Source: Camarhynchus parvulus
Lineage: Eukaryota > Chordata > Aves > Passeriformes > Thraupidae
Direction: 5' to 3'
Assembly (NCBI RefSeq): GCF_901933205.1
Contig: NC_044600.1
Span: forward strand, 1,922,001 to 1,986,000
DNA: 64,000 nucleotides
A model generated the notes under the pieces. It searched no databases, was not told the origin of the DNA, and saw only the letters and a program-made list of their open reading frames with translations. A program made the translations under genes and the position numbers. Below are positions 49,326-61,308 of the stretch, piece by piece. Within the stretch, counting starts at the first letter, position 1; each line of letters begins with the position of its first letter.

Positions 49326-52300
49326 AGGGAAAACTAGATGTTATGTGTGCTGCAGGTTTTATAGTGTGGGCCAGTGACCCCCTCCAGCTCTGAGGAAATC
49401 AGCACCAGGGCGTTCCAGAGTTTCTGAGTGTCTGTGCTGTGTGATTGCTCCTGCAGTGCTGGCATTTGCCGAGCTCCCAGCTGAGGTTCCTGTGGCTAAA
49501 ATGCAATCGTGCATTCAGTCCCTGCGCAGCTCTGAGTGCCAGGGTCAGCTCAGCCCATCAGCTGCACTCAGCCCCTGTCCGGGGCCACCTCCCTGCCCTC
49601 TGTGAGCCCTGCTGGCCTGTCACTTGAGCCACTGCACTGCTTCCAGCAGCCTGGAGTCACTTTGCATAAATATCCTTTGTCAGGTACTTGGCTTTGTCTT
49701 GATCAGTTGGAATTAATATTTGTTCCCGTGCTCTCACCTGAGGACACTTTCTTCTTCTCAGTGTAAAAGTCGCTGTCTATCTCCAAGTGTTTGTATCCCT
49801 GTTAGTGTTGGGACGTTTCCTTGCTACCATATTGTTGGGTTTTTTTCCCAGGAAAGAACATTGGAGACTCTTTGCACACATGAACAAATTAATTGTTCAA
49901 AATCATGCAGGATGCTGTCATAAGGCAAATCTGGATTTCTAATTTTCACCCTAATGCTCTGAGTTGGTAGATCTTTAGTAGTCTCTTGAATGCATTTTAA
50001 GCAAACCTCCTCTTTTTTCTTTATATTTCACAAATATCCTCCATTGCATGTAGGATTTTCTGGGATTCTGCAAGGATGGTCATTGCAGGAACATCTTCTG
50101 TACCAAAATGACAAAAGATACTCTTTCCTGGCTAACACTTAGGGTCATTTGTGCATTTGTTCTGTCCCAGTTGAAACTAAAATCCTTTTCCTCATACCAC
50201 TCTTCTTTCTAGCATCTGTCTTTCCTGGCTGCAATCCTTCTGCATTCTAATTATGCTTCCAATGGCTTGGCTCAGGGTGTAACCATAACCAATTTATCAT
50301 TCCCTTAATCTCCCTCCGGGACATTCACTGAAAGAACAGTACCTGAATATTTCCCCTTTATCTACAATTTCCAGTCTATATCAAACATGAAATCTTGACA
50401 GATGGAGTCCAATCTGTCACAGTGAGTTAGTGTGTTTTTCTTCTGATTGAATGTATTTATTGCACAAAGAAAGATGGAAAAAATGTAAAGATGAATATTT
50501 AAAATTTGGGTTATAGAAGGGTTGGTTGGGCTGGGCATTGCTTTTGGTTGGTGGTTTTTTATATCTCTTTTTTTTTTTTACAACTGAGAATCTGGATTGC
50601 GTTCGATGAGCGAGGAAACAAAATGAGATTTGTTTTTGTTGTCATGAGAGGAAGAACAGATCTGATCATAACAAAAACAGATGTAAAGCCATAACGTAGT
50701 CCCTCATGTTATCTACTCCACACTCTCAGGCTGACCAGCAGAAAATGCAAGGAAACATTTCTGCCTTCTGCCAGCTCAGCCTCTGCCAGCAAATCAGCGC
50801 CTAAGACAGCTCCTGAAATACATCGTGCTGCAGGAAAGTGGGAGAAAAAAAATACCCTGCCAAAGTGCTGGGCCAATCAATCAAGTGTTAATGATGGATC
50901 ATGAAACCCATTTGTTGACAAATAAAACCTTGTGTGCTCTGCCAGTGAAACCAACTGTGTCACCCGTTTTTCAGTGACTGCCTGAAATATCATGTGCAGA
51001 AGCGGAATTTATTGATGGCAGGGGCTGCTGCCACAGCCAGCCCATCCAACTGGGCTTGCAGGTGCATTGCAGCCTTAACTGTTGCTGGTGCTTGGCCCTG
51101 CAGAGGATGTGGAAGTGTTCCCCAGGGCAGGGGTTCTGTGGGAGGCAGCGGGGCCAGCCCCAGCCTGACACAGCCTGGTTCATTCAGACCCAAGACTAAC
51201 AGAGCCTGGTTCATTCAGAACCTGCAGCTGCTTTCAGCATGGCTGCAGCAGGAAAACCAAATGAGAGGTTTTATTCTGGGACAAAGCAGAGCTGAAAAAA
51301 ATGTGTTTGGAACCTCAGAGGTTCTGCAGTAAAGATTAGAGCTGGAATTCTCTCTATGGCCATGCCTACAAGTAGGGTTGGGAAACTTTTGTGGACTGAG
51401 CAAAGCAGCTGGCTGTCCATGTGTAGGTACCTTTTGTTTCTCAGGAACAGATTTTTTTTTCTCAGCACTTTTCTGACAAACACAAGGAATAACTGATTGT
51501 CCCAGGAACTCTGATCTTGTAGGAGATTGCCAGTGTAGGAAAGGGAGGACTTGACCAAATTATCCCTGAGGTTAAAGCCAAGGATTCCCTGCCCTGACAT
51601 GCTAAAGCAGTGATACTTCATTCAGAGAGGCTGAGGAAGGGACTTGTGATAGAAACCTTGCTGCTATTGTTACTTCATTTTTCCAACTCCTTTGACCCAA
51701 CCTACATGGAAGCAAAATTGTGAGCTCTTGGGGAACTGTAATGTTAAATTGTAAATAACTGAAGAAATAGCAGAGTTACTGTTGTTGTAGGTGATGACTG
51801 GATGTTCTGCGTGTGGTACCCTAAGACCTCTTTAAAATGACATTAATATCTTTGTTTTCTCACATAGCTTCTCCTGATGATCTCTTTATAATTCTGTTTG
51901 TGCTGTGCTTTACCTCAAATGCATCATAGCATAAACCCTACCATTGCCTTCCTATCCAAAAGGATGGTTGCATTGAAGTGTTTCCTGAGAGAGATATTTC
52001 TTAGGAGGATTTCTGAGCTCTCAGGGTTCCTTAAATCAGGTGAAAACCCTTTAAGTAACGAACTGGAGTTTGCTGTAGTGCCCTTTTGCAAAAGAATCAC
52101 AAAAGGCCCTTGTTCATAATACCCAACATGAGGAGGACTGAAAGGGCAATCTTTTAGCCCTCAGTGCTATTGCAGATTTTTAATTCCCTTAGCAGAGGGC
52201 AGAAGTTACCATCTAATAGAGGCCTTGGGTGCATGCCGTGGTTTTGATGTTTATATGCCAGATTTTTGGTCTGGCATTTGCAATTCCTATTTTTGGAAAA

Positions 52301-55300
52301 GATACACAACGTTTCTCCTCCCCCTCAGTTTCCCCTTGCCCCCTTCCTTATCTCAGAGAATATTTTGTTGCTATCTATGATCCTATTTGGCTTTAAAGAC
52401 ATTAAGGAAATAAGGAACTTAAGCTAAAAAGCCCAAGTTTTTCCAGAAGTGATAAGTAAATTTTCCAAGGTACTGTGTCTTCCTCAGTCCAGAAAGCATT
52501 TGACTGATTGGTACTGGACAATCACAAAATATTCTACTCATACTTGCAGCAAAGCACGAGAATTTAGTTTCAGGATTTGATTTATACAGCATGGTGTTGG
52601 GTGATTGATGCTCTATTCAGGCATAAAGGAAAATATTGATTATAACTTAAATAGGAAGCCAGAAGCTACAGTTGTGAAGATGAAATCTCTGTCACACTTG
52701 TCCCCAGGCAGACGTAAGTGACTTCAAGAAGCCCCTGTTGGAAGTATTGATGCTCCCCATGCTGGATCCTTCAAGATGCTGTTTGGGATGAAGGACACTG
52801 TGTAATTTTAAGAGTTTGCTGACCAACTAACTTGCTTTTGGAAAAGAAAAACAACAAACACCACACTTTGTTGTGCATTCAAATGCTGCTCTGGGTTTTG
52901 GGCACACAAAGACCATCATATGCTGCAGCAGTCTGTGCTCTGCCCAGCTCAGCCCCTCTCTCTGTCTCTCATAATCTCTTATGTTGGAGAAACAGCTCCC
53001 CAATCATTTAGAGGCTCATAAACACGATCCAGCAGCATCCCTCTGCCCAGCAGAGCAGGGCAGCAGCTCAGAAATGAGAGCCAAATAAAACAATAACTCA
53101 CAGCAAACAAACAGGCAACTACCACAATCAGATCATGCTGCAGGAGCTGTTCCAACTACCCAGACACTTCATTAGGCATGGAATAACAAAGGAAAATAGA
53201 CCAGAGTCATCTCATTTAACTCTCTTAGGCAAATTACCTCTCTTGTTTCCCCCTCCCCAGCTCCTGTTTATTCTTACTTTCTGCTTGAGGTAAAGAAATG
53301 CAACTGAAGTCTGGAGAGAGAATGAGCAGTGTTTGAAGCCACAGGGCTGGGGCTGGGAGAGTTCTTGCATTCCAGTTTTTCTGTCGTTGGCATTCTTCAT
53401 AATCTTCGGCATTTCAGTTATTTTCAAGATCAGGCTTTTTATTCTTAGGGTGTAATCTGCTTTACCCTTGTCCATAGCTGCCGGTCCATAGCAGAACTCT
53501 GTGGAAGGGAATTGTCCTTCACAACGTATCCGATGCTTTGTTCATCACCTAATACTGTTCTCAGGCTTTGTTTGATTGTGAGATCTGCAGTGACACCTTA
53601 TTTAGTGAACTTCTCAAATACTATTTTCTTTTTCCCTCTGTGAATGCTGTGTTTTTTGGCAGCCTCCCCTTTACAGGTGTCTGGAGCTGGGTTGGTGCAG
53701 AGCAGCCCCAGAGCAGCTCTGGGGTCTGTTCTCTCCTTCTCTTCTCTTTCTGGGACCTCACACTTTTACACCGGCACATTTCTCACACAGAGGCCATTCA
53801 GCCTGTACAATTTCTAAGGTTTTGATCTTTAAAAATCCCTCCTCACATGCTGCCAAAATACTAGACACAACCAAACTGGTTTTTTATGAGCTGTTTTTGG
53901 TTCTGACTTAGAATATAGGGGTTCATGAAGAGGGTCAAACGTGGCACTTACAGGTGCTTAGGTGTACCTAGCACAATGTACCCCACACCCACCAAATGTT
54001 CAAAATACAAAACCTGTAGGAAAGTAAATAGGTTTCAAGTCTCCTAAGGGAAAATGAATGATGAAATGAAAATGTAGATTAATACTGCAGTGCTGATGCT
54101 TGTACCAATACCAGTATGGGAAAAATCCTTTCAAGTCATTATTGAATGGAGACATTGTCAACAACAGATATCCTAAACATTGGAAGAGGTCACAGTATCT
54201 GCCCCCTTCCAGCGTTTGGCTGCACAGGTATTTTGTGTGAAGGTGCTGCCTGTCCCTCCTTCCTTCCACACACACAGTCAGTGACCTGGCCCCTCACCCT
54301 GCTATTGCTGGGCTTTGTTAGAGACCCAATGCAGCCTCTGATCAAAGCTTTTGGCAGAAATCTCCAGTTAGAAAAGCTGCTTTACACTAAATGGGAAATG
54401 CTCAGGAGGAGATTCCCCTGGAAAACACATTCACATGCTTAAGTATTTAGTTTAATTGTCAGAGACCGAATTAATCACGGTCTGCATTGTTCCCAGCCCA
54501 ACTCCTGTGTCCCACACTGAGCAGGACTGCCTGTGTTGCTTGCTTGGTCTGCAGCAGCTCCCCTGACCAGGTTCTCCTTATCTCTCTCCACAGACCATCA
54601 GTGCTCTGCAGTATAAAGAATGTTTTCTTCCTCCTGTGTCCAGCTAGATTCCTGACTGCCATCATTCATGGCAGGTAAGACAATCTTCCTTTGAGTTTTT
54701 GAAGGGAAAGCCTCTTTTCTGCTTCAGAGATGAGCAGTCCCTCACCTGTTTTATCTTCTCTGGTGAAAATCTTTTTTCCCTTTTCCCTCCCTCACTCTCT
54801 CATGAGATGCTTTGGCTTTTTGGAAGCCTTTGGCCTTTTTTTGGGAGCCTTTTGTCTCCTGCTGTGTGACAGGGATGAGCTGTCCCACACAGGGGCAGTG
54901 CTCAGAGCTTTGGGTGCTGCTGTTAAATTGGATTTTCCTGCTCCCTTCAGCAGCTAGATGTCTCTCTTTCCTCCCTTTTTAAGGGATAACAGGAGGGGTG
55001 CTGCTTTGCCTTTGGAAAAGACTTGTTGCCCTCCATCATTTGGCCATTTTAGAGCAAATTTAAGGTCTGGATTTTGCTATAAATCTGTAACTCGGTGAGG
55101 ATGGGGCTGGGTTTTGCACGTAGCTTTTTCAGATCATTGATTGTTTCCCTCTATTAATCTGCTGGGGCCTGAGGCTGACCTGTGGTTTTGCTTTTTGTGT
55201 TCCTCTGCTTTCCAAGCAGGATTGTAGATTGAGACACTCTTTGCCTGTGGCATTCTCCTTTTCTCTTCATCACAGCTCTCTCCCACTTCGTGTTACGCTT

Positions 55301-55600
55301 TGCATTTTGTGACCTGTTTGAAGTCAGAGATGCTGTGATGCAAGAGCCAAAATCTTTGGTGGAGGAGACAGATTTTGTGCGTGCTGTTCTGGAGAGCAAT
55401 TCCTCTTGCATGAGGCACAGTGTGTTCTGCAGGGCAGTAAATGATGCTGGCTTTAGTGAGCTCAGGCAGAATGTTTGAAATCTGGGGAGACCCTGGCTTT
55501 TTTTATTTATTTATTTTTTTGCTCATGATCAAAATGTAGCGCATTTTATTTAAAAGATCTTTCTATTTTTTCATGCATTTTCTTGCATTTCTTGTGTTAC
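49326..55600. other. Unique DNA, no gene seen
   Basis: No gene, RNA or transposon recognised. Small structures: a direct repeat AGCCTGGTTCATTCAGA at 51172 and 51203, and an 8-bp stem (ATGCCAGA 52255, TCTGGCAT 52270). A CCCCAG|GCAGAC|GTAAGTG arrangement near 52706-52712 would be a 6-nt microexon, which I do not trust. The strongest exon-like segment of the window, 54594-54674, is listed separately. Confidence 0.55.
54594..54674 (+). other. Candidate exon, 81 bp
   Basis: These are the best splice signals in the window. A branch-site match (CTGAC about 25 bp upstream) and a pure pyrimidine tract ending TATCTCTCTCCACAG (54593) precede 81 bp closed by a near-consensus donor (GGCAG|GTAAGA at 54675). 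The length is divisible by three. One frame is open through the whole segment (CCA TCA GTG ... CAT GGC AG); the other two have stops. The open frame reads PSVLCSIKNVFFLLCPARF and onward, which I do not recognise. It could be an alternative coding exon, a lncRNA exon or a decoy. Confidence 0.25.
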
Positions 55601-55618
55601 TTTTTTTTTTTTTTTTTT
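55601..55618. repeat. Poly-T run (18 T)
   Basis: An uninterrupted T18. I see no minus-strand retroposed copy next to it. Confidence 0.95.
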
Positions 55619-55787
55619 GGTTTGCTTGTCCTCAGATTGTGGCATCACTGAGAGAAGCCAAAGGAAAAGTTCTTTCTTGTTTTAATTCATTATATGGTGA
55701 AAATAATATGGTTCCTCTCATGTCTTTCTCTAAGATATTAACTCTAAGGCTAAAACAGCTGCAGCTACTCCAGCCCAGACAGTTAAT

Positions 55788-56062
55788 GTACACACATATA
55801 TCTATATAACATATTTAATATACAGGAAAAATAGAAATTATATCTATATTAAAAAATAATATTTTATCTGATGCATTGATGTATTTATATTATTGCATTT
55901 TATAATTGCATGTTGCATAAAGTATGGAATATAGAACATAGTTATAGTTTTATATATTTATTTATATGTTTATATATTTATATATTTTCATATTTGTATT
56001 AAATATGTGCCAATATTATTTAGTTACATTATTGACATGAACATATATATGTGCCTATATTC
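55788..56062. repeat. AT-rich low-complexity region
   Basis: About 275 bp dominated by TATATTTA, TTATATGTTTATATA and related words. More degenerate than the tract at 42880-43098. Confidence 0.8.
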
Positions 56063-58690
56063 TAATGTATATTTATATTCATAAGAATTTTGTTGTGGAG
56101 TGGAACATCTGTGTAAGTGTGTGGTGGTATTTTGCACATTTGCAAATGAAATTCCATCCATGTAATTAGTCATTAAGCTTTTCTGAGAACTTCTGAGTAT
56201 ATTGTACTTCAGAAAAAGAAAGAGGAATGGACACAGCATTCCTAGATGTTGGAGTTATAGGTTTGCAGGAGCTCAGACTTGTGACTCCATTTTTTCCAGC
56301 TTGGAGGCGTGGGTGTGTGGGCAGCTGGGTGCCACATATTCTGTATAAAGCCCTGTCCCACCTTTATGGTCATTTTTGGAGGAAGTTTTTAGCTCTTCAT
56401 TTTTGTTGGTTAGCAAATAATGATGGATTGGTCTAAATAAGAGTATTCTAAACATGCACAGGAGGAAGGTTGTGTGTGTTTGTAGGGAGGTACCAGAATT
56501 ATTAAGGTTTCATTCATGGAGAGCCCTGTCCCCTTCAGCTGGAGTTGCTGGGAACACATTTCTGGGCTGGAATCTGGGCTCCCAGCCCTGCTGCTGTTTG
56601 CATGCTGGGCAGCCAACCTTTGCACCTCTGAAAACATCACCCCAGCCTCTTCTGCCTGCTCTGCTGCAACCTACAATAATAACCCATTAATCAAGTGTCA
56701 CCCTGCCTAATACAGAGGAGCTCTTTTTTTATTGCCTTCATTTATAATAATTTAGTTTATACTTTACAATGTTATTGATTTTATGAAATGGCTCATTACA
56801 TCTACACAAAGCTAAATCATTCAATTAGATGCTTTAAATTAAGTCATATAAATTTCTTACTAGATTTACTGTTGGATTGAATTGGAAATCAAGCCCTAAG
56901 AAATTATTTTTGAAATTGTTATTGGGAAGACTTTCTTACTTATGTTATAGGCTAGAAAAATAATATGAATTACTCAGCAAGATTTTTTAATTATTAAAAC
57001 CCAAATCCCCTTTTGTAAATGGCTGGGTGGCATAAGCAGTGAGAAGTTTGCTTGACTTCCTCTGCATGAACTGGGCAGGGGAAAAGCTCCATCAGAAGGG
57101 ATTTTTTGGAGGTTCAGCAAGGTGAAAAACCCCAGTATTCTGGAGGAAGGTCCATCAGTCAGCCCTCTTCACCATGGCCTATGCAGAGAGACACAAAAAA
57201 CAGGGAACACAGGACATTGGAAGATCTTGGCCTCCTCCTGCCTTCTGTGCTGTCCCGTGAAGAAAAGGTGAAAGCTTTTCAACAATTTCAGCTGGAAGAA
57301 ATCAGTAAAATAAAATAAAAACCTCTGTAAATATGGAAGCCATTCATGAATGAGCCCAGTGCTTTTAAACATGAAAGTATTCCAGCTTTTCTCCTTCTGT
57401 TTGGTGAAGCTGCTATAGAAGCTTTTATAATATAATCCATTGAGAAAATTAAACATTTTTTCACTCTTTTAAAACTGAAATGAGGGGGAATAGAGGCACA
57501 GCAGAGGGAAGTCTGAAATGCCTGGGTGGGTTTGGAGTGCTGATCATATCTCTGTGCTGACACAGTGCTTTTCAGCAAAGGAATTGTCAGTTCAGCAGCA
57601 GAGATGAGAACACATTGTAGTCACAAAATAGACCTCAATAACCAAAACAATAATTACTTATAATTCAACATTTGTTTCTCTTTTATTCAAACTTGTCAAA
57701 GTTTTTTTCCAAAGGGAATTCACTTTAAAAATGGGTTAAAAAAACCTTAAATCACGGTTTGACTTGCTGCTCTTCCCTCAGCTTCTCCTCGTCAGAGATG
57801 ACAGGCTTGCCAACCTGAATTTTTTTGAATAATTAAAAGACTCGAATGTATGGTTACCATCTGCTGGACAGTCAGGATTTGTAGCTTAAAAAACTCATAA
57901 TTAGGTGCACTGAACTCTTCAAAGTATTCCAGAGGTTTTCTGTCTTTGGCAACAAAAGCAGTTAGAAGGGAATCAATTTATTCTTCACAAGAAATTATAT
58001 TTGTGTGAATGTGGAGTTTCTAGGGGATATTTTTATTTCTTAATGCATATTAATTGAATCTTTTTTCACTTAACCTTGATTTTTAATTGTTTCTAGTGTT
58101 AGATATAATATGTTTACTGAAGAATTGCTTCATTTTATTGTCTTACATTTTAAATTATCAGGTTTTGTGTTTGCTGCTCTGTGTTATTCAGCATTGCCCA
58201 GATGCCCTGGAAAGAACATTTTCTTTCTTTTTTGACCTTTTTTTTGGTGAGTGTGTGCGTCTTGTATAATCCTTAGCAAGCCCTTCCACTGTGTCACCTT
58301 AGAAGCAACTGTTGAGTCTCTAATCACGTTTCTGAATTAAAGACAAGACACTTTGGGTAGTTTTTTTTTTTTTTTATGTTAAAGATTCCCCCCTCCAGTG
58401 CTTTTCTTCACAGTGTGATGTCCCAGCAGCAGAGCTTGACCCACCCCTGCTGCCTGTGGTGCAGCTCTCCTCAGCCTGTCAGCTCAGGGCACACAAGACC
58501 TGAAACTTGAGACAAGTCTTGCAGACCTGTCCCCCCGTGGTGTCACATCAACTTTGGGACAGTCACAGCTCTGCCCTTGCCAGGACAGAGCTGCTGGGCT
58601 GGGGGAGCAGCAGAGGCACTGGGGATGGGCTCTGCAGCTCCTCAGGCTTGGCTGAAATGGAGCTGCTCCACTTCTCCTCCCTGCTGGTGC
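56063..58690. other. Unique DNA, no gene seen
   Basis: No gene, RNA or transposon recognised. There is a T15 run at 58361-58375. A block at 56721-56885 is rich in TTAATTAA-like words. A weak exon-like segment at 58192-58246 is noted under findings. Confidence 0.55.
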
Positions 58691-59476
58691 TGTTGTGCTT
58701 TTGGGGTGCCCCAATGTTGGAAGGAAATGATGAATCTGACTCCATCTTCTTAGAAGATTAGTTTATTATTTTATGATCTATATTATATTAAAGAATACTA
58801 TATTAAACTATAATAAAGAATAGAGAAAGGTGTAGCCATGATATTTTCTGAAAAATCCTTTCCTTAGGATTTTTTTCTCCTGAGAAGCTGAGAGGCCTCA
58901 GGAACAAAATGTAAACGTTGATTATCTGCTGCTGTGGAATGCAGCAGGTGGATCTGTGATTGGTCTCATGTGGATGTTTCTAATTAATGGCAAATCACAG
59001 CCCAGCTGGCTCGGACTCTCTGTCCGAGACACAAGCCTTTGTAATCATTCCTTCTTTTTCTATTCTTAGCCAGACTTCTGATGAAATCCTTTCTTCTATT
59101 CTTTTAGTATAGTTTTAATATAATATATATCATAAAATAATAAATCAGCCTTCTGAAGCCTGGAGTCAGATCCTCGTCTCTTCCCTCATCCTCGGCCCCC
59201 TGTGCACACGGCCACAGAAAGGATACTTACAGAAGGATAAATGATAATAATGAAAACTCATGACTCCTTCCAGAGTCCGACACAGCTTGGCCCTGGTTGG
59301 CCAATAAATAAAACGATTCACATATTGGATAAACAATCTCCAGCCACATTCCAAAGCAGCAAAACGCAGGAGAAGCAGATGAGATAATTATTGTTTTCCT
59401 TTTTATCTGAGACTTCTCAGCTTCCCAGAAGAGAAATCTTGGGCAAAGAGATTTTTCAGAAAATGTGATGGTGACA
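58691..59476 (-). mobile_element. Solo LTR (copy 3), split by a younger LTR
   Basis: A minus-strand LTR of the same family as copies 1 and 2, in two parts: 58691-58830 and, after the inserted element and its duplicated target, 59223-59476. The left part carries the antisense polyadenylation signal (58762-58767) and the TA-rich segment. The right part carries CCACATTCCAAAGCAGC, GATAATTATTGTTTTC and GATTTTTCAGAAAATG, and ends ...GTGACA. Without the insertion the two parts join naturally at AGAGAAAGGATAC, exactly as in copy 2 (AAAGAGAAGGATACAGACAG). The outermost ends are approximate and no target duplication is visible. Confidence 0.9.
58831..59216 (+). mobile_element. Younger solo LTR inserted in copy 3
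   Basis: A complete 386-bp plus-strand solo LTR with TG...CA ends: TGTAGCCATGATATTTTCTG at 58831 and ...CACACGGCCACA ending 59216. It is flanked by the perfect 6-bp direct repeat GAAAGG (58825-58830 and 59217-59222), so both edges are fixed to the base. It has an AATAAA signal at 59139-59144 and a 7-bp hairpin (CTCGGAC...GTCCGAG, 59010-59028). It is related to, but a distinct subtype of, the surrounding LTR (shared TTTTCTGAAAAATCC, CTGAGAAGCTGAGAGGCCTC-like and TAATAAATCAGCCTTCTGA blocks). A 6-bp duplication is typical of class II (ERVK/beta-like) retroviruses. No coding region remains. Confidence 0.95.
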
Positions 59477-59849
59477 GCCTGGGCACTGCCAGGGGCTCTG
59501 GGGGCTCTGAAAGGATGCTCAGCTCTGCTGTGCCCAAGTGGGGGACACAAAATGGGCTCACACTGGGTGGAGATGGTTGGGAAAGCAATCTCAGTGAAAG
59601 CTGTCAGCAGTGGAGAAAGGGAACTGGGTGAAGGGATTAGTGAGGGAAGGGAGAAGATCCAAGTCACCTGTTTGGTGCTTGTTAGTAGCTCGCTTCTGGT
59701 GCATTGTCTGGTTTATCTCATCCCACCCTGCACTGCAGGGAAAAGGATAAAGCTCTTTGCATTATTTTGCATCTTTGCATGGGAGGTTTGACTAGCTCAA
59801 CCCCAAACTCTCTGATATCAATTAGATTAGGAATATCTCACGTTTCAGT
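59477..59849. other. Spacer between LTR pair and SINE, no gene seen
   Basis: About 370 bp with nothing recognisable. The 146-aa minus frame at 59227-59667 starts here and runs into the LTR; it is an artefact. Confidence 0.55.
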
Positions 59850-59981
59850 GGCCACATCAGCTCACTTGGTTAGAGCATGGGGCTGACAGCAGGGTTTGTG
59901 TGTTTCATCCTGCATGCACCACTCACTGCAGTGAGACTTGATCCCTGTGGGTCCCTTCCAGCTCAGAATACCTGTGATCAT
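59850..59981 (+). mobile_element. tRNA-Ile/CR1 composite SINE (TguSINE1-like)
   Basis: The first 71 bp (59850-59920) align with a eukaryotic tRNA-Ile: GGCC at the 5' end, AGCTCACTTGGTTAGAGC in the A-box/D-arm region (59859), a degenerate T-arm (TGTTTCATCC, 59901-59910) and a terminal CACC. The remainder (from about 59930) matches the CR1 3' end: CTTGATCCCTGTGGGTCCC, TTCCAGCTCAGAATACC, TGTGATCATG. A tRNA head with a CR1 tail is the structure of the songbird SINE family mobilised by CR1. The B box and anticodon arm are eroded, so it is neither a functional tRNA nor likely to be transcribed by Pol III. Confidence 0.85.
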
Positions 59982-60739
59982 GAGAAATTGCTACTCTGAA
60001 TTAATCCTCGTCCTGCTAATATTTGTCGTTTTAGAGATTTAATCTGGATCTCCCAAGACCCATCTTGAGAGTCTTTACCAGCGAGACAGTTAGCAGCTTT
60101 TCTCTCTGTGTCCCACACTGAATTTGGAATTATTTACGTAAAAAGCAGTGATTGCAAACCGAGAAACTTTTACTGAGAATAACCTGGGAACTTCAGGGGA
60201 GTGTAACCAGGCAGGCAGTGGCAGAGGGCAGCCTAACTGAGATGGAGGCTTCCATCCCTTCACTACCAGAGCTCTGAGTGATCTGAGAAATTTGCAGTGT
60301 GTGAAATCCTCCTTTTCCCCCTCCCTTCACATTTCCTCTTTTATGCAATTGAAAAGGAGGTTTCTGATGCTGTGTAATACATAACATTTGCTTGTTTCTC
60401 AAAAAAAAACCAACCAAAAACAACCCAGCTATGGATTGCTTGCTGAGAGGTAGAGAAGAATGAAAAACATTTATGTAGCAAATAAATCACATAGCAAATA
60501 AGTAGTTTTGGAACACTGCATTTCATTTGCCTCTGGGGCATTAATGCCAGTCCTAGAGGACAGAACAGAAAGAATAAAATTGAGTTAAATAAAACCAGAG
60601 TTTAGCCTTACAAACTCACCAGCAGCCATCAGTGCCAGGCATTAATTCCTTTCCTGCTGGCAGCAGGAAGGTGGGTGAGACAACACTGTCAGTTGCACAA
60701 ATTAAGTCACTGTGGCAGAAACACAACACAAATAAATAG

Positions 60740-60754
60740 AAAAAAAAAAAAAAA
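60740..60754. repeat. Poly-A run
   Basis: An A15 run following AAATAAATAG. It is the source of the phenylalanine-rich minus frame at 60616-60840. Confidence 0.93.
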
Positions 60755-61261
60755 TGCAAAAGAAAACAGACTGTTGTTGCTGCATAAACCTTATTCCAAG
60801 CTGGAGGCACAAAAAAAGGAAATTTAATGACTTGGTGCATGACATCTCATAGCCTGACAAGCCCTTTCAGAACAGAAAAAGGGAGTGAGATGCCAGGAGA
60901 GGTCTCGCAGCACATTGTGATAGGGAAAAGGGGCTTGGAGGCAGCAGAATCTCCTTCTCAGCAGGCTGAGAAATAAAAAAACTCAGCTGTGCTGAACCCT
61001 GAAAACTGATGGAAACCCTAATCAGGACTAGGCTGAAAGAGAGGACAGATAGGTGATAAGAATACACAGGGGTTTTAAATCACTGCCATTTAACTGCCAT
61101 GATATTACAGGCCAGATTTCCAGGGCACATTTTCATAAAGAAAAGAAAAACAGAAAATCCATTTTTAACAAAAAGATCTGGAAGTTCCTAACAACATAGA
61201 GGCTGATTTTTGCCTTCTATCAGATTATAAATTTATGGTAAGGAAATGACATTTTCCATAA

Positions 61262-61308
61262 TTTTTATTTATAAATATCTTATATATATAAATACATATA
61301 TATAATAT
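61262..61308. repeat. TA-rich microsatellite
   Basis: About 45 bp of TTTATAAATATCTTATATATATAAATACATATATATAATATT. A degenerate TA repeat with short internal palindromes. Confidence 0.85.

Noticed and set aside
52706..52711. 6-nt microexon GCAGAC between CCCCAG and GTAAGTG
   Set aside because: A single sequence cannot distinguish this from chance overlap of splice-like words.
59850..59920. tRNA-Ile gene
   Set aside because: The anticodon and T arms are eroded and the sequence continues into a CR1-like tail, so it is the head of a SINE.
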